From: a virus
Virus record (IMG/VR): IMGVR_UViG_3300030107_003216
Coordinates: 38,002 to 92,582 of that record
Length of the DNA stretch: 54,581 nucleotides
Reading direction: 5' to 3' (one strand)
Program-made: the position numbers and the translations under genes
The notes under the pieces: model-generated
The model's database searches: none
Told to the model about the DNA's origin: nothing
The model's input: the letters and a program-made list of their open reading frames with translations, nothing else
In this document: piece after piece, positions 1 through 8,099 of the stretch
How positions within the stretch are numbered: position 1 is the first letter of the stretch
How the letters are laid out: the number at the start of each line of letters is the position of its first letter

Positions 1-2
1 CC

Positions 3-1103
3 GATGGAACATCTAATTTATTATCACAAATGCAAGTATCATATATTTCTGATTTGAATGTGCATGAATTTGAGTTTTCTAAAATTGGAAATATGATAGG
101 CGCAGTATCAATAGGAGAAACTTTTGATATAACAGTACCGAAGGAAATAAAAGGAAATTATACAGATGCTACTATCGGTTGTGGAGTTAATGTTTGTTTT
201 GAATCAGATGATTTGTTAAATGATTTGTTTGAGGATGAAGGGTTAGAATTTACAAAACAAGATGTCACCGAATATCCTATCTTTTTATCACCCGAATATA
301 AAGGAGTTAGTCTATTAACTGCTTCTAATTACATATTAGATAAGAAAAATAGAAGAGTATTACATGATAAAAAGTTTATATTGCGAGATGCAGATTCTTC
401 ATTAAATAAACCAAAGGTTCTTATTTCTGAAAGAGATGATAAATACAGTGTAAGAAGCATTGGAACATCAGGAAAACTCTTCGACCAATATAATGAAGTT
501 ATTATTTATGGGAGAAATGTAAAGTCACATAGAAAAAATGTTAGACAGATAAAAGAAACGGGAAGCAGAAGAACCTTAGAAATTACTGATGAAAACATTT
601 ACACTCAAAAAGATGCAGACGCAAGAGCAACTAAGTTATTATCTTCACATAATGACATAGGTAGGTTAATTGACATAGAAGTAAGAGGGGATAATTTATT
701 CACTTTACGACCTGCTGATGAAATAGAAATATCTTTCCCTTCACAAAATATTGAAAGAGGCAGATATTTAATTATAGAAATAGAACATAGTTTAGATGGC
801 TTTAGCAAATTAAAATTAGGAAGTAACGATAAAAATATTGCAGATAGATTTACTGAATTATTATTAGAGGGAGTTAAATTATCAGGATTAACAAGACCAA
901 GAGTATTCAAAGAACCTTCTAAATCAACAGACCACTTTGAAAGCATGAAGGTCAAAGAAATAAGAATAAAAATAAGAAAACGCCTTGCTACGGGAGGGGC
1001 TACGCTTGGTTTCGGTTCAGTGTTAAATACTTCGACCACTCCAATGGGATTCACAGGCGGTCAGTCGGTGACATATACGGACTTAATTGAGGAAGAATTA
1101 TGA
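3..1103 (+). CDS. Partial tail/baseplate protein (C-terminal part)
   Basis: The frame is open to the left edge of the window, so the ATG at 30 is probably internal and the gene starts upstream. About 360 residues are visible. They look like a beta-rich tail or baseplate component: alternating beta stretches, an 'LRPADEIEI' segment and a 'RYLIIEIEHSLDGF' segment. This pattern is seen in hub/gpD-like tail proteins that end in an OB-like and late-control domain. It is followed at once by two further tail genes, with an ATGA overlap to the next. The tail assignment is inference from fold-like pattern and context; no catalytic motif is seen. Confidence 0.5.
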   Translation, partial: DGTSNLLSQMQVSYISDLNVHEFEFSKIGNMIGAVSIGETFDITVPKEIKGNYTDATIGCGVNVCFESDDLLNDLFEDEGLEFTKQDVTEYPIFLSPEYKGVSLLTASNYILDKKNRRVLHDKKFILRDADSSLNKPKVLISERDDKYSVRSIGTSGKLFDQYNEVIIYGRNVKSHRKNVRQIKETGSRRTLEITDENIYTQKDADARATKLLSSHNDIGRLIDIEVRGDNLFTLRPADEIEISFPSQNIERGRYLIIEIEHSLDGFSKLKLGSNDKNIADRFTELLLEGVKLSGLTRPRVFKEPSKSTDHFESMKVKEIRIKIRKRLATGGATLGFGSVLNTSTTPMGFTGGQSVTYTDLIEEEL

Positions 1104-1447
1104 TAACGGATAAGGGAAAATCACTAATAGCAAGTTACTTAGTTAGTACATTCAATGAGGCTAATGTTGGTTCCGGTGGAAACGCTACTTCTCCTGCACA
1201 ATTAGAATTAGATGTTCCTTTGTTAAGTAGTAATGTATCTGCATCGGGAATAAAGTCAGCAGAAAATACTGTTCAATGGAAAGTAACCATACAAGGTTCT
1301 GAATCAACAATAACAGGCCGTACATTGAGAGAAATTAGTTTAGAAGATTCTTCGGGTAATTTACTTCTAAGAATACCCTTTGATGCAATTGGGCCTTTCA
1401 GTACAAGCGAAGAAGTCGAATTTTTTATAGAAGTCGAGGTGGAGTAA
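1100..1447 (+). CDS. Small putative tail protein
   Basis: 115 aa, overlapping the upstream gene by ATGA. It begins 'MITDKGKSLIASYLVS' and is otherwise rich in Ser, Thr, Val and short beta strands ('TITGRTLREISLEDSSGNLLLRIPF'). Small proteins of this kind often sit before a tail fibre gene and act as fibre connector or baseplate wedge. Position between a baseplate-like gene and a fibre-like gene supports a structural role. No family is recognised with certainty. Confidence 0.55.
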   Translation: MITDKGKSLIASYLVSTFNEANVGSGGNATSPAQLELDVPLLSSNVSASGIKSAENTVQWKVTIQGSESTITGRTLREISLEDSSGNLLLRIPFDAIGPFSTSEEVEFFIEVEVE

Positions 1448-1448
1448 T

Positions 1449-2837
1449 ATGGCAGATAACGAATATATTAACAGTGGATATATAACAAAAATGGGAGATA
1501 ATAGCACACATAATGGTTCAGCAGGGCAACCTGTTGATGGTGTGGATTTTCCCCATTCGGGTTTAATTAAGGCATTAAACGCTATGGCTACAACAGGCTA
1601 TGCGGTACTAACTGCGGCAGTTGGCACAGGTTCTAAAAACTTCAATATGCAAATGAATGATGGTACAGGAGTCAGCGTAATTACTGTTAGAACAGGCAAG
1701 GTTGTTAGAGGCGGAGTATTACAGGCGGCTACGACTGAAGCAACAATTACTGAAGTTACAAGCGGTACTGAAACTGATGTTCAATTCCAAGAAGGTAGTT
1801 CCGATACTTCTGGACAAAATCGTTATTCTGTAATTGTAGTCAATAGTTCTAATGTAGTTAAAATTAGACATGCAGGAGGTGTTGATAGAGTTGCAGATTT
1901 AACAGCAGGTGATATTCCTATTGCTATTTTAGAAGTACAAAGAGGTGCGGCTAAAGCAACAAGAAGAATACAATATCTAACAAGTTCTGAAACAGATGGA
2001 ATTGGTTTAGATATTGATGGCTATTCTGCATTAGGCGGTACGGGATTACATCAAACCCAAGACCATTTTGTATTCTCTGATAATGGTACTGAGAAAAAGA
2101 TTTCATTTACTAATTTAGAAGATGCAATCTTTGGAAATGTTTCGGGAGATATAGCAATAGCGGCTGGTGGTGCGGCTACAATACAAGCAAATAGCGTTGC
2201 ATTAGGAACGGACACGGCTGGAAACTATATGACTGATGTTTCGGCTGGAACAGGAATAGATGTTACCCATACTCCGGCTGAAGGCTCAACCGCTACAATT
2301 GCAGTTGATGTTTCGGACTTTATGACTAATGGGGCTAACAATAGAATAGTTACTGCTACCGGCACAGATGGAATGAATGCAGAAGCAAATGCACAATTTG
2401 ATGGTTCCACATTATCAGTTACAGGTGCAATATCCGCTACTACTACGGTAACAGGAACAACTGCTTTAGTTTCTGGCGGAAACTTTTCTGCTGGATATGA
2501 AGTTTTAGATATTGGTGCAGGACTACCTTCTGCATCTCCCGGAATTCCAACATTAACTAAAAAGGTTATTTACTCATTTAATGTAGCACCAGCAGGAAAT
2601 ACATTTGTTATGCCAACCGCAGTAGCATTTCAAATTCATCATATTAAAAATATAGACCCTGCTAATCCGATTACTATTACAACTGCTCAACATTTTGACA
2701 TGGGAGATACCGGCCATCCCTATGTTACTTCCGCTAATGTAATTACATTAGCACCACAAACAGGTGTTATTTTACAAGGTGCAAATGATTCAGCCCCACC
2801 TATTATTGCTGGCTGGATGATTATTGGAATAGCGTGA
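1449..2837 (+). CDS. Tail fibre-like / receptor-binding structural protein
   Basis: 462 aa, poor in Cys and Trp and very rich in Ala, Gly, Thr and Val. Repetitive beta-type segments such as 'VSAGTGIDVTHTPAEGSTATIAVD' (residues about 265-288) and 'GAISATTTVTGTTAL' are typical of trimeric beta-helical phage fibres. The N-terminus carries 'GQPVDGVDFPHSGLIKALNAMA', a plausible virion-attachment segment. It is the last gene of the late strand here and ends in front of a strong terminator. The C-terminal 90 residues look globular and could be the receptor-binding tip (inference). Confidence 0.65.
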   Translation: MADNEYINSGYITKMGDNSTHNGSAGQPVDGVDFPHSGLIKALNAMATTGYAVLTAAVGTGSKNFNMQMNDGTGVSVITVRTGKVVRGGVLQAATTEATITEVTSGTETDVQFQEGSSDTSGQNRYSVIVVNSSNVVKIRHAGGVDRVADLTAGDIPIAILEVQRGAAKATRRIQYLTSSETDGIGLDIDGYSALGGTGLHQTQDHFVFSDNGTEKKISFTNLEDAIFGNVSGDIAIAAGGAATIQANSVALGTDTAGNYMTDVSAGTGIDVTHTPAEGSTATIAVDVSDFMTNGANNRIVTATGTDGMNAEANAQFDGSTLSVTGAISATTTVTGTTALVSGGNFSAGYEVLDIGAGLPSASPGIPTLTKKVIYSFNVAPAGNTFVMPTAVAFQIHHIKNIDPANPITITTAQHFDMGDTGHPYVTSANVITLAPQTGVILQGANDSAPPIIAGWMIIGIA

Positions 2838-2882
2838 TATAATAAAAAACGAGTTATCAGAATTCAAAAAGCCAAAAAAAAT

Positions 2883-2909
2883 GGAGGGAGGGCATTACGC
2901 CCCCCCTCC
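2883..2909. terminator. Bidirectional terminator hairpin between convergent operons
   Basis: GGAGGGAGGGC (2883-2893) pairs with GCCCCCCCTCC (2899-2909) around a 5-nt loop, with one A-C mismatch. A-rich sequence precedes it and T-rich sequence follows, so it can terminate both the late plus operon and the minus operon. The stop codon of the neighbouring minus gene lies in its loop. Confidence 0.75.
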
Positions 2910-3053
2910 TATTTTGGTCTTATCCGACCAAATGCCTTTGCATGACCGACATTCCCATAATTTGATTTGCTCATTAGAGCCAACATAAAAACCAAGAATT
3001 CTCTTGGCAATTGTGCGTTCATTACAAAATATACACTTTTGCTTTAGACTCAT
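2895..3053 (-). CDS. Small zinc-ribbon protein
   Basis: 52 aa, reading MSLKQKCIFCNERT..., with C-x2-C at residues 7-10 and C-x2-C at 35-38, the layout of a zinc ribbon. It is the last gene of the long minus operon and its TAA lies in the loop of the terminator hairpin. Its ATG overlaps the stop of the upstream gene (ATGA). Function unknown; a nucleic-acid or protein-binding accessory is the usual role of such viral ribbons. Confidence 0.6.
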   Translation of the reverse strand: MSLKQKCIFCNERTIAKRILGFYVGSNEQIKLWECRSCKGIWSDKTKIGGGA

Positions 3054-3205
3054 CAAAGACCGCCTTTACCATCATTCTTCATTAAACGCTTCATGTAATC
3101 TTCAACGGTTTCATCAGAGATATTAGAACCTCCAAATGCCGCAAAGAACAAAAGCATCAGAATGATGACAAAGGTAATCAGACCGAACCAATCCCAACCT
3201 GTCAT
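3053..3205 (-). CDS. Small single-pass membrane protein
   Basis: 50 aa. One hydrophobic segment at about residues 6-24 (WFGLITFVIILMLLFFAAF) is followed by a charged tail (SDETVEDYMKRLMKND). The start overlaps the upstream stop as TAATG and the stop overlaps the next gene as ATGA, which supports real translation. Holin-like or membrane-anchoring roles are possible; nothing in the sequence decides between them. Confidence 0.55.
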   Translation of the reverse strand: MTGWDWFGLITFVIILMLLFFAAFGGSNISDETVEDYMKRLMKNDGKGGL

Positions 3206-3798
3206 TACCACTTCACCTCTAAATCTTTATGTTCTGCTTTCTCTAAAGAAAAAGCCTTGACTATTCCATTTGTTTGACCGTATTTCCATAGGTCATAAAC
3301 TAATTGTGTGTCTTTCATACAATATTCCACCACTTCATCATATTGCCCCATTTTCCATAGTTTAGGGGCATCTGCACTATCCATTAACTTGGCATCATTC
3401 ATAGTACATTTAACAAGATTCTTCAGTTGAAATCTTTCGCCATGTTCCTTCAATAGAATCTTTGAAGTGTCAATGTACCTCTCATCTTTTAGATACTTAT
3501 GAATACAATAAATATCCATAGAATCTCTAAGAATAGGTAAATCAAACGCCACAATGTTATGTCCTAACAAAGAGCCTCCTTTCTGAAAATGATTGTCTAA
3601 ATCATATTTTAATTCAGAAAGGGGCTTTATCACATGGCCAGATTTAGCAAATGAATCAACCTGCTCATCAACATAAACTGTTCCTGTATTGCCATCCCAA
3701 GTAGCAACAGTTGATACTTGAAACATATGGGTATTACCAAATCCGCCTATTTCATAGGACATATTTTTGGTTTCAATATCCAATGCTAATACTGACAT
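3205..3798 (-). CDS. DEDDy-type 3'-5' exonuclease (RNase H-like fold)
   Basis: 197 aa. Motif I is 'LALDIETK' (residues 4-11, D-x-E). Motif II is 'GHNIVAFDLPIL', with the second-strand Asp. Motif III is 'YCMKDTQLVYDL', the Y-x3-D form that defines the DEDDy group. This is the DnaQ/PolB proofreading fold as a free-standing protein. It probably trims 3' ends during replication or repair of viral DNA. It sits at the distal end of the replication operon, next to the helicase candidate. Confidence 0.8.
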   Translation of the reverse strand: MSVLALDIETKNMSYEIGGFGNTHMFQVSTVATWDGNTGTVYVDEQVDSFAKSGHVIKPLSELKYDLDNHFQKGGSLLGHNIVAFDLPILRDSMDIYCIHKYLKDERYIDTSKILLKEHGERFQLKNLVKCTMNDAKLMDSADAPKLWKMGQYDEVVEYCMKDTQLVYDLWKYGQTNGIVKAFSLEKAEHKDLEVKW

Positions 3799-3802
3799 GC
3801 TA

Positions 3803-4045
3803 TCATTCCTTACTTGCAGAAGAAGAGGAATTAGACGACCATAGTTTGCTAATCTTCTCTTCTTCTTTATTTACGGGTTCTTCTGTATCGGTTCTTCTCT
3901 TTAGGAAACAAACGATTTTGGAACCTGCGACTAATAACATAGACGCACATTCCCATCCATCATCACCGTAAGTATCTAACGAATCTGTTATTACTTTCGG
4001 CCCTTTTGCTACCTCAAAGATAAGATATGTGTTTTCCCACTTCAT
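3803..4045 (-). CDS. DUF4177-like small protein
   Basis: 80 aa. 'YGDDGWECASMLLVAGSKIVCFLKRR' has the 'GxxGWExxS...FKR' pattern of the DUF4177 family, a short alpha-beta domain of unknown function, followed by an acidic Ser-rich tail. The start overlaps the helicase-like gene's stop by ATGA. Confidence 0.55.
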   Translation of the reverse strand: MKWENTYLIFEVAKGPKVITDSLDTYGDDGWECASMLLVAGSKIVCFLKRRTDTEEPVNKEEEKISKLWSSNSSSSASKE

Positions 4046-5583
4046 TCTTCATCCACTCCTATTCGCCTTATGTATGTACTGCGACCATGCTTTTCTTCTT
4101 CAAATTTATGACGGATTCTTTCATAATGTCTGTAAATCTGTGATTGAGATTTCTTTGCCTTTGCGCCCGCCTTCTTCAAAAACTGCGCCTTGTTGACTAA
4201 TCCATCCTCCGACTTCTCACTTTCATTTTTATAGATTTCCATGAAAACAGGTTCAAGCGTTTGTTCTGCCAAGGACTGTCGCTTAACTCTTAGGCTTCGT
4301 TCTAACCAATCAACGAGAGTCATATAACACTGTCGGACAATAGTTGCCGCTTGTCTAACATTGGTTCCGGTGACTAAGAATCTATCATCTTCATTGTTAA
4401 TTGAAGGTGCTGATGCTATGGAACATAATACTGACATCTTCATCATAATCTTCATTAGACGGGTAGTAAAGTTACCTGCCAACTTAGCCACATCTGCTCT
4501 TGTATTGTTAAGGTAATTCTTCATGTTGTTGTATTCTAACTTTAGAACCGCATTAAAATCACTTGTAAATCTCATGGTTTTAAGCGGGTCGCCTCCAACA
4601 TCATGGAATCTTTTCTTAGTCATTTCATATAGAGTAAATAGTGCATCAGCGTATCTATCAATTGGTTGATTGACTTCTTCAATAGTACCTGCTTTGTCAA
4701 TTTGTTCTTCTCTCATCTTATGTTGAATAAATTCGGGAACCTCCCAAACATACAGAAGCATTCTTTGTAATACTCCCTTTTCAGCGATAATTTCATTTAA
4801 GTTAGATGGAGGATAAGTCATAGCCAATACTGAACGCTCGCAGAAACATTCCATAATCTCTCCGCCAAATGATGCTAATGCCTTAGAAATAATCCAAGAT
4901 TCACCGGAAAGACTGTTCATCAAAGTATTTAGATAAACAATTGCTTGTTCTTTGTGAGAGGACTGATTAAAAATACCGGAGTATTCAAACTCATCCCAAT
5001 GGGCTAATCCGCTACCTTCTAAAATTCCGGGCCTTCTTTCCATCTCCCATATTCCGGTTTGTCTTTCGTTACCATCATCACCTCTTTCAGTTTGAAGGAC
5101 TTTTTCAAATCCTCCAATTAGAACTGAATCGGTATAATCAGTTACTCCAAAAGTATTGAAACTTCTAACCATAGGTATTGGCAATCCATCTTGCGTTGTC
5201 AATAATGGTGGGTGTTGATTAGTGGCATTTATTTTCTCAAATGTTCTTTTTGCCACAGGCCCAACAAAATTCCATAATGTTGATTTTCCGGTTCCGCTTG
5301 TTTGAACCCAACAAAAGTGGATTCTCGAATCTTCGTGGTTTCTCCCATTAGGAATAATTACGAAGTCTTTCACTATCTGTCCTAAGATATTGAAGAATGA
5401 AATGCCAGCCGGTATATCATTGTAGTGTGATACCTCAACTGCTGATTTCTGAAAATCTCGCACAATTGCCGGTAATGCTTCACTAAAGATACCTGCGTTT
5501 TGTACGAGCATATCATCATATGCTTCTTCATCCTCTATATCGTCATTAAGGCGTTGGTCGCCTTGTACTGTATTGTCATTCAT
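4042..5583 (-). CDS. AAA+/P-loop ATPase, candidate replicative helicase
   Basis: 513 aa. Walker A is 'QTSGTGKSTL' (about residues 93-102). A Walker B-like 'LAHWDEFEYSGIF' lies near residue 196. The C-terminal ~60 residues (DGLVNKAQFLKKAG...YRHYERIRHKFEEE) look like a winged helix. The layout fits a DUF3987-type or distant MCM-like replicative helicase, and 'WDEFEYS' recalls the MCM Walker B. It lies between an exonuclease and an ERCC4 nuclease, downstream of the primase, so a role at the fork is the best guess. It could instead be a recombination ATPase. Confidence 0.6.
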   Translation of the reverse strand: MNDNTVQGDQRLNDDIEDEEAYDDMLVQNAGIFSEALPAIVRDFQKSAVEVSHYNDIPAGISFFNILGQIVKDFVIIPNGRNHEDSRIHFCWVQTSGTGKSTLWNFVGPVAKRTFEKINATNQHPPLLTTQDGLPIPMVRSFNTFGVTDYTDSVLIGGFEKVLQTERGDDGNERQTGIWEMERRPGILEGSGLAHWDEFEYSGIFNQSSHKEQAIVYLNTLMNSLSGESWIISKALASFGGEIMECFCERSVLAMTYPPSNLNEIIAEKGVLQRMLLYVWEVPEFIQHKMREEQIDKAGTIEEVNQPIDRYADALFTLYEMTKKRFHDVGGDPLKTMRFTSDFNAVLKLEYNNMKNYLNNTRADVAKLAGNFTTRLMKIMMKMSVLCSIASAPSINNEDDRFLVTGTNVRQAATIVRQCYMTLVDWLERSLRVKRQSLAEQTLEPVFMEIYKNESEKSEDGLVNKAQFLKKAGAKAKKSQSQIYRHYERIRHKFEEEKHGRSTYIRRIGVDEE

Positions 5584-6269
5584 ATTTTCACCTTCTCTTC
5601 TGAATTTAGGGTGGAGATTATTCTTTTGGCTAAGGTTTCTCCAATTCCTTCTATGGCTTGTAATTCATATGCTGAACACTCGCCTATTTCCATGATAGAA
5701 CCATATTGGCTTATCATTTGTTTTGCCTTTTTTATTGATACTCCTTTAATACTGCTTAGTAAATCTATTCTTAAATCATCTGTTGTTATTCTTTTGAATA
5801 TTTGTGGTGCTATTGTTTCTCTTGTTATTGGTTTCATTTTACTAACTGCCGTTATAATTAGTGCCGCTTCTTCTTCTGATTTAACCCAAAAGGGCTTCGC
5901 ATCGGTATCTAATACAATGCGACCTATTGCCCCAAGAAACTTATTGTTTAACATAATGCTTCTTGTAGCAATAGGCATTTTACTTGGAGAGTGCTGAATA
6001 ACATTGTGTATTGCTTCTTGCATATCTCCATAGATAATGACTACATTAGTTTCGTAATGTCTATCCATATTATCTAATTGAGTCCACAATCTTTTATTCA
6101 TTACTGAACCTAAGAAATCTGTTGTTGATTTTGCCTCAAAGCAAACATTATCAAATACATAATCTCCTATCTCAATCCAGCGTTTTTCACAAGGTACTTT
6201 GATAGCCTTTGCTTGTTGCATAACTAATTTAGATAAACGAGAGTTTTCTCTTGAATCAATTACTAACAT
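5580..6269 (-). CDS. ERCC4-type nuclease with helix-hairpin-helix domain (XPF/Mus81/Hef family)
   Basis: 229 aa. The N-terminal nuclease domain has 'IDSREN' (5-10), 'GDYVFD' (35-40) and 'EAKSTTD' (45-51), matching the GDxxxD...ERKxxxD active site of the family with Glu-Ala-Lys instead of Glu-Arg-Lys. The C-terminal 65 residues form tandem HhH motifs ('SSIKGVSIKKAKQMI', 'QAIEGIGETLAKRII'). Archaeal XPF is about this size without its helicase. It should cleave branched or flapped DNA during recombination or fork repair. It overlaps both neighbours. Confidence 0.85.
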   Translation of the reverse strand: MLVIDSRENSRLSKLVMQQAKAIKVPCEKRWIEIGDYVFDNVCFEAKSTTDFLGSVMNKRLWTQLDNMDRHYETNVVIIYGDMQEAIHNVIQHSPSKMPIATRSIMLNNKFLGAIGRIVLDTDAKPFWVKSEEEAALIITAVSKMKPITRETIAPQIFKRITTDDLRIDLLSSIKGVSIKKAKQMISQYGSIMEIGECSAYELQAIEGIGETLAKRIISTLNSEEKVKI

Positions 6270-6595
6270 TATTCTTCCTCCTGTAATTTATACAATAGAG
6301 TTGAATTTATTACTCTGACTAACATTTTTTCCATTCCTTCGACCTTATAGAAATTACTCTCTCTTCTTTTCTGCTTTGCACCCCAACCATTATTTTTGGC
6401 TATATTGGAAATCATCATATCACATTGTTTTATTTTTCTATAATTTCTCGATGTCAAATTCCATGCTGGCATAGTTTTTGAATACTTATCAGCCACCCTT
6501 TCAACTAACTCATATAAAAAAATCTTCTCTGTAACACTATCTAATTCATTTAATGTTATTTCTTTTAGTATTCTAAAATTTACTTTCTTTCTCAT
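6269..6595 (-). CDS. Hypothetical protein
   Basis: 108 aa, basic. The start chosen (MRKKVNF) has GGAGG 8 nt upstream and overlaps the primase stop as ATGA. An in-frame ATG 18 nt further upstream is less likely. 'RNYRKIKQCDMMISNIAKNNGWGAKQKRRE' is a basic helical patch. No family recognised; the setting between primase and nuclease suggests a replication accessory. Confidence 0.6.
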   Translation of the reverse strand: MRKKVNFRILKEITLNELDSVTEKIFLYELVERVADKYSKTMPAWNLTSRNYRKIKQCDMMISNIAKNNGWGAKQKRRESNFYKVEGMEKMLVRVINSTLLYKLQEEE

Positions 6596-7623
6596 TCTGG
6601 AAACCTCCAACATTTACCAATACAAAACCCTTCATTGATTAGTTTATCACAATGAGGGGTATTGTAGTTATTGAACACTGTGAACCTTGCATGTTTCTTG
6701 GTAGTATCTTTATCCCAATCCAACCATACTGTATCTGATTCAGCAAATACTCTTTCTAATTCATCAACAACTAAATTCAAAGTAGCGACTTTATCATCAA
6801 GAGTAATCAAATCTGTATATCCTGTAATTAAGTCACGATACCAAGATACCAAGTATGCTCTTGAAATATGTGACGGATTCTCTGTCATAACCGCATTGTG
6901 CAAACACGGCAACATAGGCAATTTTCCTATCGTTTCCGGCACTGAAACCTCGCCCCCAACCGCTTGAATAGGGGGTGCTTCGGGGAATACAACCAAGTTA
7001 TTTCCACTCATTTGGAACGGTAAATGCCGAGGCTTTTGAGCCAAAGACAAAATGCTTTCAAGGTCAAATGAAAGGTCTTTTCTATTCAAGGGGATGCAAT
7101 AATACGGATTGCCGTTTGCATCAGCAGACGACATATTTACTGTATTTGGCACTCTTCGTAATCTTGTAGTTTGGCCAACTCTTTCATCAAGAGTATTTCT
7201 TCCTCTAAAGTTCGCTTCAAGTATTGCCTTGAATTCTCTAAAAAAGATTTGAATGTTTCTGATATTATTCGTGCGTTCCCCAAAGAGAAACAAATGAAAA
7301 CCTCTTCCAGAAAAGAAGAGAGTATGTTTCCAATCATTTTGAATAACTCTTTGCATTACCATTTGAACATCTCTCCAAGCCAATTCTAAATCATTGTCAT
7401 GTCCGTCAAAATCTAAAAACATTCTATCCAATATAACTGTTGAATCTATTTTTGCTTTTTCTGAAAAATGTTCAAAGTCATAAACGGTTGTATAAACATT
7501 TGTTCTATTATTTTGAGCATTAACAAACTCAACATATTCATTCCTCGACCACGCTATCTTTCTTTTCATTTGCGGGGCGTTCTTTATGTGACTCCCCGCC
7601 CATACTTCTCTCGGATATTTCAT
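6592..7623 (-). CDS. priSL: Archaeo-eukaryotic DNA primase with PriS-like catalytic and PriL-like Fe-S domains fused
   Basis: 343 aa from the ATG with GGAGGG 7 nt upstream; a start 15 nt earlier is possible. The catalytic half shows 'FLDFD' (D-x-D at 71-73), 'SGRGFHLFLFG' (105-115) and 'RLRRVPNTVN', as in the AEP/PriS family. The last 110 residues match the PriL iron-sulfur domain: Cys240 in 'LPCLHNAVM', then 'DTTKKHARFTVFNNY', then Cys325, Cys334 and Cys338 in 'PHCDK...GFCIGKCWRFP'. Four Cys in this spacing ligate 4Fe-4S in PriL. The protein should make RNA or DNA primers alone, without a separate large subunit. Single-chain PriS-PriL proteins are known in a few archaea and their elements. 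Confidence 0.82.
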   Translation of the reverse strand: MKYPREVWAGSHIKNAPQMKRKIAWSRNEYVEFVNAQNNRTNVYTTVYDFEHFSEKAKIDSTVILDRMFLDFDGHDNDLELAWRDVQMVMQRVIQNDWKHTLFFSGRGFHLFLFGERTNNIRNIQIFFREFKAILEANFRGRNTLDERVGQTTRLRRVPNTVNMSSADANGNPYYCIPLNRKDLSFDLESILSLAQKPRHLPFQMSGNNLVVFPEAPPIQAVGGEVSVPETIGKLPMLPCLHNAVMTENPSHISRAYLVSWYRDLITGYTDLITLDDKVATLNLVVDELERVFAESDTVWLDWDKDTTKKHARFTVFNNYNTPHCDKLINEGFCIGKCWRFPE

Positions 7624-7909
7624 TGTTATTCCCTCCAAAATTTATTGTTGCATTACTTAGCATATTTTTAATTACTTCTGCTATATCGCCTTTCAAATAA
7701 GTTATCACTACTTCTCTAATAGCATGTTCAAATCCCATACCTACTAAGTTTTCATTTATTCTAATATCTCTCACTAAATCAAATCTTTCAAGTAAAGTCA
7801 TTTCAGACCATACTTCTTCAGAAAGGATTTGTATTGTATTGTTTAAGTCCGATATTTCATTAAATGTCCAACTCTTTGACAAAACTCTTTTTCTGATTAA
7901 TTCCTTCAT
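7538..7909 (-). CDS. Hypothetical protein overlapping the primase start
   Basis: 123 aa. The first 85 residues look helical ('ERFDLVRDIRINENLVGMGFEHAIREVVITYLKGD'). The last 35 are low-complexity and polar (NNNEISERSMGGESHKERPANEKKDSVVEE) and are encoded in the same DNA as the primase N-terminus, an overlap of 86 nt in another frame. Function unknown. Confidence 0.55.
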   Translation of the reverse strand: MKELIRKRVLSKSWTFNEISDLNNTIQILSEEVWSEMTLLERFDLVRDIRINENLVGMGFEHAIREVVITYLKGDIAEVIKNMLSNATINFGGNNNEISERSMGGESHKERPANEKKDSVVEE

Positions 7910-8094
7910 TCATTCTCAACTCTTTCGTTCTTTTTCATCATAAGAGATATTCTATATGGAATAACTATGTTACAATTACATTTAGTGCAGCATCTCCCAT
8001 CATTAATTGGTTGAGCATTATGGCCCTCATCCCAATATATATCACCGTGAAGGTGTTGTCTGTCTATCTCTCCTTTGCATATACTACATTTCAT
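7906..8094 (-). CDS. Small zinc-finger protein of a common phage family
   Basis: 62 aa from 'MKCSICKGE'. C-x2-C at the start, 'GHNAQPINDGRCCTKCN' in the middle and 'VIPYRI' at the end match a small zinc-finger family widespread in marine phages (pattern GHNAxPxxxGRCCxxCN; recalled, not searched). The start follows GGTGTGA and overlaps the nuclease gene's stop region. Likely binds nucleic acid; role unknown. Confidence 0.65.
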   Translation of the reverse strand: MKCSICKGEIDRQHLHGDIYWDEGHNAQPINDGRCCTKCNCNIVIPYRISLMMKKNERVENE

Positions 8095-8099
8095 TTTAA

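Noticed and set aside
605-1054. 149-codon minus-strand frame inside the tail gene
   Set aside because: Opposite-strand shadow of a convincing plus-strand tail gene in the late operon.
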